Of a DNA stretch of 64,000 nucleotides, positions 46,065-54,521 are shown in pieces; positions within the stretch are counted from its first letter, which is position 1; each line of letters starts with the position of its first letter. The notes below the pieces were generated by a model. The model saw nothing but the letters and a program-made list of their open reading frames with translations, was not told where the DNA came from and did no database searches. The DNA is from Acidiferrimicrobium sp. IK. Its GTDB lineage: Bacteria; Actinomycetota; Acidimicrobiia; Acidimicrobiales; Palsa-688. Position numbers and translations under genes: made by a program. The DNA lies in assembly GCF_025499425.1 (NCBI RefSeq), contig NZ_JAIMCB010000008.1, forward strand, positions 124,001 to 188,000. Reading direction: 5' to 3'.

Positions 46065-46412
46065 GGGGGTGAAGGGCTTCGACTTCGGTCGTCAACTCGG
46101 GTGAAGCGAGCCGTGGTCTCCGGATCCACGTTAAAGAGTCGGAACCAACAACAAACGCCGAGCCTCAGCTCAGCATCGCTGCCTAACTAGCAGCGCGTCC
46201 GCCCGGTCTCAGCCCTATGGGCCGGATACGGATGTCATCAAGTAGGGCTCACCTGGTGGTCGCGTCGGCAGGCCATCGGGGACATCTAGCCGACTGAGGT
46301 CTCCCGCCGGTGCCGGTGGCGAGCGGGAGACCCGAGAATCAGATCACCGGCTGCGCTCGGAGAAGCCCCGATGCGAAGCTGAAGGACGCGGGTTCGATTC
46401 CCGCCACCTCCA
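46065..46412 (+). ncRNA. ssrA: Transfer-messenger RNA (tmRNA)
   Basis: 348 nt. The 5' end GGGGGTGAAGGGCTTCGAC and the 3' end, with the T-arm GCGGGTTCGATTCCCGC, form the tRNA-like half. The acceptor pairs 46065-46071 with 46405-46411 over seven bp, with A46412 as discriminator; CCA is not encoded. The tag frame is GAG 46136 to TAA 46184 and reads ESEPTTNAEPQLSIAA. The tag ends in SIAA instead of the common ALAA. The resume codon assignment (GAG) is inferred from the frame and from the UUAAA before it. Confidence 0.93.
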
Positions 46413-46461
46413 CTGTGGGGTCCTCGCAGAAATGCGGGGACGCCTACGCACAATGAAGCAC

Positions 46462-46488
46462 GAGGCCCGCCCCGCCAGGGCGGGCCTC
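46462..46488 (+). terminator. Terminator-like hairpin downstream of ssrA
   Basis: Perfect 11-bp arms GAGGCCCGCCC (46462-46472) and GGGCGGGCCTC (46478-46488) with a CGCCA loop. There is no U run. It lies 50 bp beyond the tmRNA end. Confidence 0.65.
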
Positions 46489-46569
46489 CTCGCGCTCGGC
46501 CGGCGCCATGAGCGAGCGCTGCCTACGACGAGGTCCGAACACTGTGTTCCTATGGAGCCGACGTCGTCT

Positions 46570-46765
46570 CAGCACTGGCCAAGGGGCCGCTGGGTCGGCG
46601 AGGACCCGCGCACTTGGCGGCTCCAGGTCGCAGAGCGCGCCCACGTGTCTCGCGACATTGTCATGCGCCTCGGGTACGCCAGGACGCCAGCGCTGAACAC
46701 CTCCTGCGGGTCTGCCGGGCCCTGGGTGTGCTCGACATGCTCACCGGCGCCTCGACCCGCGCTCC
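46570..46765 (+). pseudogene. Remnant of a small HTH (XRE) regulator
   Basis: One frame reads RTWRLQVAERAHVSRDIVMRLGYAR, close to a shortened helix-turn-helix. After a shift near 46685 another frame reads ASAEHLLRVCRALGVLDMLTGA, the usual second half of these 70-80 aa regulators. The 'GLTQEEL' part is missing. The neighbouring ATPase gene is convergent, suggesting the remnant once belonged to a different unit. Confidence 0.6.
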
Positions 46766-46776
46766 GAGACAGGATC

Positions 46777-48066
46777 TCAGGGGCCGAGCAGCCCGAGAGG
46801 GATGACCGCGACGCCGTCCTTGCGACGGTAGGCGTCCCCGCCGGTGATGACCACGACCCGCTCGACCAGGTCGGTACCGATCTGGGTTTCCATCCAGTTG
46901 AGGTGACGGACGTCGGAACCCCCAACCGATGCCGAGAGCTTCACCTCGAGTGCCACGACGGCCCCGTCACGCTCCACGATGCAGTCCACCTCGTGGCGGC
47001 CCGACTCGGTCCGCAGATGGTAGGTGGCGGCATCGGCGGCCTGAGCGAATGTCCGCACCGACAAGGTCACCAGCGACTCGAAGAGCGCACCGAGCAGCGC
47101 CCCGTCGACGATCAGCGGGCTCGTCACGCCGGAGAGCAGGTCTGCGCCGCTCAACCGCAGAAGGCGGACAGCGAGGGCTGGGTCGGCCATGTGATGCTTG
47201 GGGGCGGAGGTCAGACGGGTCAGGTGGTTATGGGTCGGCAGCCACGCCTCGAGCGGGTCGAGGATCCGCAGAGCCGTGAGCAGCTCGGTGTAGGCGCTCG
47301 TCGTGGTCTTCGCCGGCTTGTTGACCGTCCGGCTCGTGGCGGCGTCCCGGATCTTCTCCCATGATGCGGTCGTGGCGCTCGCTGCGGCGTAGGCCCGCAT
47401 CCATGCCATGACCGTCGCCGGCCGGCGCACGCCGTAGCCGGCCTCGGGCAGGTCGTGGTCGACGATGCGGTCCAGGTAGCTGCCGAGCTGCACCTGAGCG
47501 GCCTTGCCGCTCAGGTCCCGCATGCCGGGGAACCCGCCGGCGACGATCTCTTCGACGTAGTCGGTGAGGGTGTAGCGGCAGGCCACGCTGATCTTGGGGC
47601 GCTCCCCGGCGAGGAGTGAGCGCAACGAGATCTCCCCGCCGTGCGGGGCACGCTCCAAGAGGCAGAGGGGGCGCATCCGCAGAGCGGCGATCCGACCCGC
47701 CCCCGAATGGGTGCCCTGCAGCGGTGCAGAGCCCGTCAGGAGGAACTGGCCAGCTCCGGCGCCCTCGTCGACCAAGCGGCGCACCGCATCCCACACCCCG
47801 GGGACCCGCTGCCACTCATCGATGAGCACCGGCGGCGCATCGCCGCCGACGACGAACGGGTCCGCATCGAGGACCTCTCGGGCTGGCGCAGAGTCCAGGC
47901 GGCGGACAGTCGCCGCCCGCTCGAGGGCGGTGGCGGTCTTGCCGACTCCCTTGGGGCCATCGAGAAGCACAGCGGGCAGCTGGGTGAGGAGCACGTCGAG
48001 CTCGTCGTCAATGACCCGGCGGACGTAGGGCCCGTTGAACACCGCAGCGCTCTTCACCGCCACCAC
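46777..48066 (-). CDS. AAA_14/DUF4143 ATPase
   Basis: 429 aa. Walker A LDGPKGVGKTATAL, Walker B PPVLIDEWQRVPGVWDAVR and sensor FLLTGSAP define the AAA_14 part. YLDRIVDHDLPEAG and the C-terminal PD-(D/E)xK-like part (HEVDCIVERDGAVVALEVKLS) define DUF4143. These ATPases are widespread in mobile and defence-rich regions; their biochemical role is unknown. The core Asp-Glu-x-Lys of a nuclease-like site is present (VDCIVE...EVKLS). It ends 12 bp from the HTH remnant. Confidence 0.88.
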   Translation of the reverse strand: MVAVKSAAVFNGPYVRRVIDDELDVLLTQLPAVLLDGPKGVGKTATALERAATVRRLDSAPAREVLDADPFVVGGDAPPVLIDEWQRVPGVWDAVRRLVDEGAGAGQFLLTGSAPLQGTHSGAGRIAALRMRPLCLLERAPHGGEISLRSLLAGERPKISVACRYTLTDYVEEIVAGGFPGMRDLSGKAAQVQLGSYLDRIVDHDLPEAGYGVRRPATVMAWMRAYAAASATTASWEKIRDAATSRTVNKPAKTTTSAYTELLTALRILDPLEAWLPTHNHLTRLTSAPKHHMADPALAVRLLRLSGADLLSGVTSPLIVDGALLGALFESLVTLSVRTFAQAADAATYHLRTESGRHEVDCIVERDGAVVALEVKLSASVGGSDVRHLNWMETQIGTDLVERVVVITGGDAYRRKDGVAVIPLGLLGP

Positions 48067-48274
48067 GCTCCTGCGTGGCCGGCTGCCTGCAGGCGTTCCG
48101 AAGCCATGTCACTTCGGGCCCGTGACGCCACGGAGAGTTGCTGCGGGCTCTACCGGGCGGCCGAGATCGACCAGACCTGGATGACCAAGCTCACCAACAA
48201 TGACGACATCGCCGCCAAGCATCACGGTGCCCCGGGCTCACCCCCGGCGCGCTGGCGTGCCCGGCCGAAGAGAC

Positions 48275-48527
48275 GCTGGCCAGGTACGCCGAGCGCGAGC
48301 CTGGACAAGTGGCGGAGGAGGTAGGCGTCGCCGCGGCGCTCGTGGCGCAGAGCTTCGGCGGCATCGATGAGGCGGCGTGGCACCGAGAGTGCATGTACAG
48401 CTTTCCGGCGCCCTCGAAGCGGGACATCGTCTGGCTGGCGGCTCACACGCTCCACGAAGGTGAGCATCACCTTCGAGACTTCGACCGGGTCATGGAACAG
48501 GTGGCCGCGCTGTCCCCGGCGCCGTAG
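48275..48527 (+). pseudogene. C-terminal remnant of a DinB-like protein
   Basis: The frame reads ARYAEREPGQVAEEV...RECMYSFPAPSKRDIVWLAAHTLHEGEHHLRDFDRVMEQV. The HxxxEGEHHLxD pattern resembles the last helix of DinB-type metal-binding bundles. The first two thirds of such a domain (about 110 residues) are not found upstream, so this is a 3' fragment. An ATG at 48309 opens 72 codons; translation is possible but doubtful. Confidence 0.5.
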
Positions 48528-48562
48528 GGGGATCCGCTGCGGCACACGGCCAGGGCCCTGGG

Positions 48563-48976
48563 TCACCCTGCGATGACGACCTCGACTCCGACCTTTTCAT
48601 AGGTGTCCCGGGCCCGGGCGTCGCGGGTGGCGAGGGCAACCTTGTGCTCGACCGCGGCCAGCGCCACCAGCGCGTCGTAGACCGCTCCACCCGCGATCTC
48701 CATCCGGCTCAGTACCTGGGGTAGGCGACGCGCCGTCTGCGGACCGAGCAGAAGCGGTGGGGGGAACCGGTCCTCTAGGAGCCGCGCAGCGTGTGGCGGC
48801 GCCATTCGGATGTCACCGGGCAGCCGCGTCAGCACCGAGTACGTCTCGGCCAACGCATGACCGCTCAGGGCGACCTCTCGACCAGCCCACCAGCGGACCA
48901 CGGCCGCGTGGGCAGCATGGGTCTGTACCAGTAGCGGCACGGCGACGCTGGTATCGACTGCCAGAGAGATGCTCAC
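48563..48976 (-). CDS. vapC: VapC-type PIN-domain toxin
   Basis: 137 aa. PIN residues: Asp in [11 protein letters not shown], Glu in [14 protein letters not shown], Asp in [11 protein letters not shown], Asp in [11 protein letters not shown]. It overlaps the AbrB-type antitoxin gene by 4 nt. The [10 protein letters not shown] stretch is frequent in this subgroup. It is a different subfamily from the copies at 41955 and 54518. Confidence 0.88.
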   Translation of the reverse strand: MSISLAVDTSVAVPLLVQTHAAHAAVVRWWAGREVALSGHALAETYSVLTRLPGDIRMAPPHAARLLEDRFPPPLLLGPQTARRLPQVLSRMEIAGGAVYDALVALAAVEHKVALATRDARARDTYEKVGVEVVIAG

Positions 48977-49209
48977 CGCCGCCCAGCATCGAGGAGAGCG
49001 AAGACGATCTCGTCATCGATCTTGGTATCGCCGGTGACGACCGGGACACCTCCCTCCAGGACCACCTGCGCGGTACGACCTGCCGGGATCAGTTGGAGTC
49101 CCGCCCCGTAGCGTGAGATCTCGACCTCGGACCCCGGCTGGAGGCCGAGGGCGTCACGCAACGGCTTGGGCACCACGACACGTCCGACCGAGTCGACTAC
49201 AGCCTTCAT
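48973..49209 (-). CDS. vapB: AbrB/MazE-like antitoxin of the VapBC pair
   Basis: 78 aa. A swapped-hairpin AbrB fold is evident: [32 protein letters not shown]. The C-terminal tail ([21 protein letters not shown]) would bind the PIN domain. It is the first gene of the pair. ACTGG repeats just upstream of the start may be its operator. Confidence 0.87.
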   Translation of the reverse strand: MKAVVDSVGRVVVPKPLRDALGLQPGSEVEISRYGAGLQLIPAGRTAQVVLEGGVPVVTGDTKIDDEIVFALLDAGRR

Positions 49210-49348
49210 GGGAATAGGTTACCAGTGATTTCCCAGTAAGCCGTAAGCGGATCTACAACTGGACTTGGGCAACCGCCGTGGCTGCTGAGACGCTGGTGTT
49301 CCGGTGAGGACGCATAGGCGGTGCCGTGGAAGCTGCGATGCTGGCTCT

Positions 49349-50006
49349 GTGCGCGAGCCCAGCGACGTGCTCGACTCCGTACGCCGCGTCCGCCGGCGGC
49401 TGGCCGAGGCTGGTCCGAGCAGCGAGCGAGAGCCCGGCGACTTCCCCCGCGTCGCCCTCCCCGAAGGCGATGCCGATGTGTTCCGGGATCTGCTCATTGC
49501 CGAGCGAGCCCGTGTGGTCATCGAGGTGGGCTTGGCCTATGGCAGCTCGGCGCTGGCCATCGGTGAGGCACTCCTCTCCCAGGCCGAGCCGTGGCCCACA
49601 CAGGTGATCATCGATGCCTACCAGGACCACTTCGGGGATGCCGGTTGTCGGGCGGTCGCCGAGGCTGGCCTGACCGGGGTTGCGAGGCTCTTCCGACAGC
49701 GCTCGCTGCCGGTATGGCCGCGCCGGTGACCGAGGGTTCGTGGCCGACGCTGCCTGCGTGGACGGCAGCCACGTCTTCCACAACGTCTTCGTCGATCTCT
49801 ACTTTCTCGGAGAGCTGGTGCGGCCCTCAGGGCTGGTGATCCTGGACGACTGCCAGTGGCCGTCGGTCGCGACAGCGGTGCGCTACTTCGAGCTCAACGT
49901 CGGTTGGCGACCGGTCACGATAGTTGCGTCCACCCGCCTGAGCGCCTACCGCTTGCCCGAACCCCGCGTGGACTCCCCCTGTGAGGACTTCCAGCCGTTC
50001 GGCTAA
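49349..50006 (+). pseudogene. Frameshifted class I SAM-dependent methyltransferase
   Basis: From GTG 49349 the first frame (VREPSDVLDSVRRVRRRLAEAG ... VVIEVGLAYGSSALAIGEAL) has the SAM-binding motif I EVGLAYGSSA. It stops at 49729. The second frame, open from 49680, continues FVADAACVDGSHVFHNVFVDLYFLGELVRPSGLVILDDCQWPSV with motifs of a Methyltransf_24 fold. The junction near 49690-49735 has lost the ends of both frames. About 215 residues would be restored. It is probably dead, as no repeat is seen at the break. Confidence 0.75.
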
Positions 50007-50082
50007 CCCCCGATCCCGGCGTCGGCACCGCAGAAGTGAAGGTCGATGGGGGATCCGCTTTCGGGCACGCAGGCCGATGGTC

Positions 50083-50367
50083 TCAGCTGGCCCGAAGGTA
50101 CTGGCCGATGGCCCGGCGGATGACCTCGGAGACGCTGATGCGCTCCTCCGCCGCCCGTAACAGCAGGTCGCGCTTCAACTCTGGATCGAGCCTGACCGAC
50201 TCGACGGAGGATGCCGCAGAGCCCATCGCTGGCCGCCCGCCACGCCGGCGACGAAGGATCTCATCGACGTCGTAACCTCGCTCGGCCTCGTCGGCCATGG
50301 GCTCGACCATATCGGCTGTGATGGGGGTGCCATCGGCCTTGGTCCCGTGCGTCTCGGGCATGATCAT
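50083..50367 (-). CDS. Ribbon-helix-helix antitoxin-like protein without partner
   Basis: 94 aa. The C-terminal half is a CopG-like RHH (ESVRLDPELKRDLLLRAAEERISVSEVIRRAIGQYL). The N-terminal half is acidic (DGTPITADMVEPMADEAERGYDVDEIL). ATG 50367 has GGAGG seven nt upstream. No toxin gene is seen on either side, so it is an orphan or a solitary regulator. Homologues with the ADMVEPMADEAERGYDVD stretch are frequent in actinobacterial TA islands. Confidence 0.75.
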   Translation of the reverse strand: MIMPETHGTKADGTPITADMVEPMADEAERGYDVDEILRRRRGGRPAMGSAASSVESVRLDPELKRDLLLRAAEERISVSEVIRRAIGQYLRAS

Positions 50368-50454
50368 CCCCTTCCCTCCAAGAGGCTCCGGTACTTCGCT
50401 TGCATCGGCATGGAGTGGATCACCGCAGGGCGCGCAGAGAGACGACCAGGGACA

Positions 50455-50491
50455 CCATGTAAATGGAGTTGCACCAATTCCACTTACATGG
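50455..50491. repeat. Near-perfect inverted repeat upstream of the RHH gene
   Basis: Arms of about 15 bp (CCATGTAAATGGAGT / ATTCCACTTACATGG) with two mismatches and a short loop. It is AT-richer than its surroundings. It lies 88 bp upstream of the RHH start and might be its operator or the scar of a mobile element. Confidence 0.6.
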
Positions 50492-50627
50492 AGGATCCCA
50501 AGGTGAGCGCGCCGACCTCCGCCGGGTGACTTACCGGGTAGAAGTCCGTAGTTCTGGCCGGCGAACGGTCGGGTCAGGCTGAGGTTGAAGTCGGTGCGCA
50601 CCCCTGACACCGTCGCCATCGCTCCCG

Positions 50628-51206
50628 TCACGGATGGAGGCCCCGCAGGAACATTGTGAGCAGGCGCCGGCAGGTAGCGCCCCAACGGGGGTCGGTGGGG
50701 CGGGGTTGGGCGAGCATGGCGCCGAAGACGACGATGTCTCGGGGTGCGAGGTCTGGACGCAGCGTTGCGTCGTCGACGCCGCGCTTGATGATCCGGCCCA
50801 CGACCGCGTGGACTTCGGCGCGGACGGCCTTGGTCGCCGGCGAGGTGGGAGCCGGGCCGCCGTGCAGGGGCAGCACCAGTTCGTTGCGTTGGCTGATGGC
50901 GGCGTCGATGAACAGCCGCAGGGATTCAGTCGGGGTGGAGCCGTGGCGCTCCGCCGCGCGGGCGTTGGCGAGCACCTGCTCGAACGACTTGTGGGTCAGG
51001 TGACTCAGCAGGTCCTCGCGGCTCGGAAAGTGCCGGTACAGGGTGCCGACCCCGACGCCGGCGTCGGCCGCGATCGTGGCCATGGGGACGTTCAGCCCTT
51101 CTCGATGGACCGCCGCCGTCGCGGCCCGGGTGAGTTCCTGTTGGTTGCGCGCCGCGTCGCTGCGCAGCTCACGCGAGGGAGCGGGAGGGGTGGTTGCGGG
51201 GGCCAT
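50628..51206 (-). CDS. TetR-family transcriptional regulator
   Basis: 192 aa. The HTH is ATIAADAGVGVGTLYRHFPSREDLLSHL in the first 80 residues. The C-terminal domain is a typical TetR ligand domain (LRLFIDAAISQRNELVLPLHG, DDATLRPDLAPRDIVVFGAM). ATG 51206 was chosen; the long upstream extension is not conserved. It is divergent from the NmrA/cupin/esterase operon and likely represses it. Confidence 0.9.
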   Translation of the reverse strand: MAPATTPPAPSRELRSDAARNQQELTRAATAAVHREGLNVPMATIAADAGVGVGTLYRHFPSREDLLSHLTHKSFEQVLANARAAERHGSTPTESLRLFIDAAISQRNELVLPLHGGPAPTSPATKAVRAEVHAVVGRIIKRGVDDATLRPDLAPRDIVVFGAMLAQPRPTDPRWGATCRRLLTMFLRGLHP

Positions 51207-51260
51207 CTGGTTATTGAACCCTTCGCCTTCCCGGGTGGACGGAACGATGATAACATGAAG

Positions 51261-51276
51261 CGGACGAAATCCTCCG
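51261..51276. promoter_or_regulatory. Candidate TetR operator
   Basis: CGGACGAAATCCTCCG is a 16-bp imperfect palindrome with six of eight symmetric pairs. It lies 21 bp before the NmrA-like start and 55 bp from the regulator's own start, the usual spot for a shared operator. Confidence 0.5.
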
Positions 51277-51297
51277 TTTATCGACTGGCGGTGCGAT

Positions 51298-52164
51298 GTG
51301 AGAGCGCTGGCGGTAGGGGCAACTGGGCAGTTCGCCGGACTGGTCGTTCCTGCCCTCGCAGCCAAGGGGGTGCAGGTGCGGGCGCTGGTGCACGACCCAG
51401 CCAAGGCCGAGCGGGCCCGCGAGTTGGGCGCGGAGGAGATCGTCGCTGGTGACCTGCGCGACCGCTGCTGCATCGACGTGGCACTGGACGGGGTCGACGG
51501 GGTTTTCCACATCACGCCTGCCTTCGCCCCCGACTCCGCCGAACTCGGGGTCGGCATGGTCGAAGCCGCAACGGCGGCCGGCGTGGGGCGGTTCGTGTTT
51601 TCCGGCGTCTACCACCCGTCGCTGTCGCTGGTCAACCACTCGAGCATGCGCCCGATCGAGGAAGCGCTGTACCGGTCCGGTCTGGCCTTCACGATCTTGC
51701 AGCCGGCGATGTTCCTGCAGGGACTAGCGGGCAGCTGGGCCGACGCGACAGCGCGCGGCGTGTTCGCGATGCCGTACTCAAAGAACTCGGCGATGACCTT
51801 CGTGGACTACCGCGACGTCGCCGAGGTTGCGGCCCTCGCTTTCGTCACCGACGAGCTGGTCGGCGGCACCTTCGAACTCGCCACCGGAGGCATGATCACC
51901 CGCGCCGAGATCGCCGCGCTGATGAGCCGCCACGCCCGACGCGAAGTCGTCGCGGTGGACGTCGACCCGGGCTTGGCGCTGGCCGGCATGCCGCCCGGCG
52001 CGATGCGCGACGGACTGACCGCGATGTTCGCCGACTACACCGCGCATGGCTTTCACGGCGGCAACAACCTCGTCCTGCGCACGATCCTCGGGCGCGCGCC
52101 CCGAACCCTCGACGACTACCTGCGCGAACTCGCCACATCCCCCGTCAGCCAGGAGACGCGATGA
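51298..52164 (+). CDS. NmrA-like NAD(P)-binding protein
   Basis: 288 aa atypical SDR. The dinucleotide motif GATGQFAGLVVPAL is at residues 7-20. HITPAFAPDS, RFVFSGVYHPSLSL and TILQPAMFLQ are typical of the NmrA/HSCARG group. It lacks a Tyr-x-x-x-Lys catalytic pair, so it may be a redox sensor or a reductase-like protein. GTG 51298 starts directly after the putative operator; it overlaps the cupin gene by ATGA. Confidence 0.88.
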   Translation: MRALAVGATGQFAGLVVPALAAKGVQVRALVHDPAKAERARELGAEEIVAGDLRDRCCIDVALDGVDGVFHITPAFAPDSAELGVGMVEAATAAGVGRFVFSGVYHPSLSLVNHSSMRPIEEALYRSGLAFTILQPAMFLQGLAGSWADATARGVFAMPYSKNSAMTFVDYRDVAEVAALAFVTDELVGGTFELATGGMITRAEIAALMSRHARREVVAVDVDPGLALAGMPPGAMRDGLTAMFADYTAHGFHGGNNLVLRTILGRAPRTLDDYLRELATSPVSQETR

Positions 52165-52712
52165 CCGACCAACCGACCACACCCGCACCGATCCCGCCGG
52201 ACGATCTGGCCCGCCGGCTCACCGTGGCCCGGCCCGATTCCGACCAGAGCCTGCCGCACCTGGGCCTGGTCGGCGACACCTACACGATCCTGGTAGGCGG
52301 CGGCGACACAGACGGCCGCTACACGCTCATCGACATGCATGTCCCACCCGGCGGCGGACCACCGCCGCACCGCCACGACTTCGAGGAGATGTTCACCGTC
52401 CTGGACGGCGAGGTCGAAGCAACCTTCCGCGGCCAGACACTGATACTGCGGGCCGGCGAGACGATCAACGTACCGGCCAACGCCCCGCACGCCTTTCGCA
52501 ATATCGGTGACCAACCCTCGCGCCTGCTGTGTCTGTGTGCGCCGGCTGGCCAGGACGAGTTCTTCACCCTGGTCGGCCAGCCCGTGGCGACCCGCACCAC
52601 CCCACCGTCACCCCTTGACCCAGCCGGACAGGCCGCCTTCGTCGCCAAGGCCCAGTCGCTGGCCCCGCGGTACAGCACACAGCTACTGCCCCCGCCCGGC
52701 ACAGGCCGATGA
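52161..52712 (+). CDS. Cupin-domain protein
   Basis: 183 aa. Cupin motif 1 is GGGPPPHRHDFEEMFTVLDGEVEATF (His, His, Glu present); motif 2 is NVPANAPHAFRN. Metal-dependent isomerase, dioxygenase or regulatory functions occur in the family. The second gene of the operon, it overlaps both neighbours by ATGA. Confidence 0.9.
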   Translation: MTDQPTTPAPIPPDDLARRLTVARPDSDQSLPHLGLVGDTYTILVGGGDTDGRYTLIDMHVPPGGGPPPHRHDFEEMFTVLDGEVEATFRGQTLILRAGETINVPANAPHAFRNIGDQPSRLLCLCAPAGQDEFFTLVGQPVATRTTPPSPLDPAGQAAFVAKAQSLAPRYSTQLLPPPGTGR

Positions 52713-53665
52713 GTTTCACCGTCGACCCCGAGGTGGCGGCCACAATCCAGGCGATAGCAGAAGCGAACGGACCGCTGCCCCCACCGCCACCGGTCGGCGA
52801 TGTCGAAGCCCGCCGCGGTGCTCTCAATGCCATGCTCGAATGGGCCAACAACGAAGCCCAGCCCATCGCGACCGAGGTCGATATCGTCGATCATGAGATA
52901 ACCGCGGCCGACGGAACCGCGTTGTTCGGCCGCTGGTACCGGGCGCGCTCCAGCGACAGCCGGGCCGCGGTCCTTTATCTGCACGGCGGCGGAATGATCC
53001 TCGGCTCGGTACCGATCTTCGACGGGCCGGTCTCCCGCTACGTCGCCCACACCGGCGTGCCGATGCTGTCGATCGACTACCGCCTCGCGCCTGAGCACCC
53101 CTACCCGACCCCGGTCGAGGACGCCTACGCCAGCCTGGTGTGGCTGGCTGGCCACGCGACCGAGCTCGGCGTCGACCCGGATCGCATTGCCGTCATGGGC
53201 GACAGCGCCGGCGGCGGCCTCGCCGCGGCCGTCGCCATCCTCAGTCGCGACCGCGGCGGCCCACCGCTGGCCCGGCAGATCCTGCTCTATCCGATGCTCG
53301 ACGACCGCAACACGGCACCCGACCCGGAGATTGTGCCGTTCGCCGGGTGGAGCTACGAGGACAACATCACCGCCTGGAATGCCCTCCTCGGACCAGGGCA
53401 CGAGGACCGCGCGGTCGACCCGTCGGCCGCCCCGGCCCGACTCATCGACGCCCGTGACCTTCCGCCGGCCTACATCGAGGTCGGGCAGCTCGACATCTTC
53501 CGCGACGAGGACGTCGCCTACGCCCTCACCCTCAGCCGCGCCGGGGTAGACGTCGAACTCCACCTGCACCCCGGCGTGCCCCACGAATACGACGCCATCG
53601 CCCCCCACGCCGACGTCTCCCGCCGCGCCCAAGCCGACCGCCACCGCGTCCTGAAAAGCGTTTGA
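52709..53665 (+). CDS. Alpha/beta hydrolase, hormone-sensitive-lipase family esterase
   Basis: 318 aa. Oxyanion motif YLHGGGMILG, nucleophile GDSAGGGLAA (Ser), acid in GQLDIFRDED (Asp) and His in HPGVPHEYD. Family members hydrolyse short-chain esters and carboxylates. It is the last gene of the TetR-controlled operon, which together resembles a small catabolic or detoxification unit for an ester. Confidence 0.92.
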   Translation: MSFTVDPEVAATIQAIAEANGPLPPPPPVGDVEARRGALNAMLEWANNEAQPIATEVDIVDHEITAADGTALFGRWYRARSSDSRAAVLYLHGGGMILGSVPIFDGPVSRYVAHTGVPMLSIDYRLAPEHPYPTPVEDAYASLVWLAGHATELGVDPDRIAVMGDSAGGGLAAAVAILSRDRGGPPLARQILLYPMLDDRNTAPDPEIVPFAGWSYEDNITAWNALLGPGHEDRAVDPSAAPARLIDARDLPPAYIEVGQLDIFRDEDVAYALTLSRAGVDVELHLHPGVPHEYDAIAPHADVSRRAQADRHRVLKSV

Positions 53666-53919
53666 CCGACCAGGAATCGCAGCCGGCACGGCATGGCTCT
53701 CAAGGCCGGACGATCGGCGCTGCGGGCCGACTCGCCCCGGTCGACGTATTCGCCGGTGAGCCGCGTCCCGGGGATAGCCGAGCTGCTCCACCTGCAGGAC
53801 ATCAACGCGCTCTGGAGCCCCGAAGACGGGGCTTGGATGGCCGACGTCCCAGACCTTCGCTACTGCTCGACCCCCGGTGATACCCCAAATCAAGAGTTCC
53901 GATAGGGCGCGGCTTCCCT

Positions 53920-54050
53920 GGAGTGACTACGCGGCGAGCGGGATGGCGCCCACCGACACGCTCCTTCGATCATCCCGGCGGCGAGCGCCGTCGGGTAGTC
54001 GAGGTGGGGCGCCTTGTTCTTCAAGTATCTGGCTGCCTCATCGGCCTTGG
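53920..54050 (-). mobile_element. Remnant of an ISKra4-like transposase
   Basis: On the minus strand a short piece reads ARYLKNKAPHLDYPTALAAGMIEGACR. In ISKra4-type transposases this motif is YLxxKAPYLDYPTALAxGWPIATGVIEGACRHL, so five residues (WPIAT) are deleted. No other part of the transposase is recognisable around it. It marks a past insertion between the esterase operon and the next TA pair. Confidence 0.55.
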
Positions 54051-54247
54051 TGCGCTTGGAGGTGGCGAGGCCCTCGTCCGGCGCCCGGCGGCGGATGCCT
54101 GATCCTCCGTCCTCACGAGAGGGAACGACCCAGTACAAGGGGGGCTCCGCCCGCTCGAGTTGGAGGTAGGGAGAACACGCCAGCCCCGCCCGGCCAGCCG
54201 CCAGGTTGCTGCCGGTGGCGTTACCGACGGTCGAAGCCAGCACGGGT

Positions 54248-54263
54248 GCTATCACGCTATCAT
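54248..54263 (+). promoter_or_regulatory. Tandem 8-bp repeat at the antitoxin promoter
   Basis: GCTATCAC followed directly by GCTATCAT, the second containing TATCAT as a possible -10 six bases before ATG 54270. Tandem sites at a TA promoter are typical for autoregulation. Confidence 0.4.
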
Positions 54264-54269
54264 TCGCCT

Positions 54270-54521
54270 ATGGCTCAGCTCTTGGTCCGTCAGCTCGACG
54301 AGGACGTGAAGAACGCGCTCCAACGTAGGGCTCGAGCCCATGGGCGCTCCACCGAAGAAGAGGTGCGAGAGATCCTCCGGGACGCAGTGCGGGTCGGACC
54401 GGCCAGACCGGTTCGGCTTGGGTCGACGATCGCGTCCCGGTTCCGCCGCGAGGGAATTGAACACGACTTCATGGAGTTGCGCGGACACCCGTCCCGGGGC
54501 GCGGACCTCTCGGAGCCGTGA
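54270..54521 (+). CDS. FitA/VapB-type RHH antitoxin
   Basis: 83 aa. RHH core: MAQLLVRQLDEDVKNALQRRARAHGRSTEEEVREILRDAV. The C-terminal tail (FRREGIEHDFMELRGHP) resembles FitA antitoxins. It overlaps the toxin gene (GTGA). The frame is open far upstream to 53877, but ATG 54270 is the family start and likely leaderless. Confidence 0.9.
   Translation: MAQLLVRQLDEDVKNALQRRARAHGRSTEEEVREILRDAVRVGPARPVRLGSTIASRFRREGIEHDFMELRGHPSRGADLSEP

Noticed and set aside
46330..46412. A separate tRNA gene ending in GGTTCGATTCCCGCC
   Set aside because: The acceptor stem pairs with bases 340 nt upstream and a tag frame lies between; it is the 3' half of tmRNA.
52319..53893. 524-codon minus-strand frame under the cupin and esterase genes
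   Set aside because: The plus-strand proteins have complete cupin and esterase motifs; the antisense product is Gly/Arg/Val-rich without motifs.
53693..53905. 70-codon plus-strand ORF after the esterase gene
   Set aside because: No recognised motif, no ribosome site, and it lies in a stretch ending in IS debris; I cannot support it as a gene.
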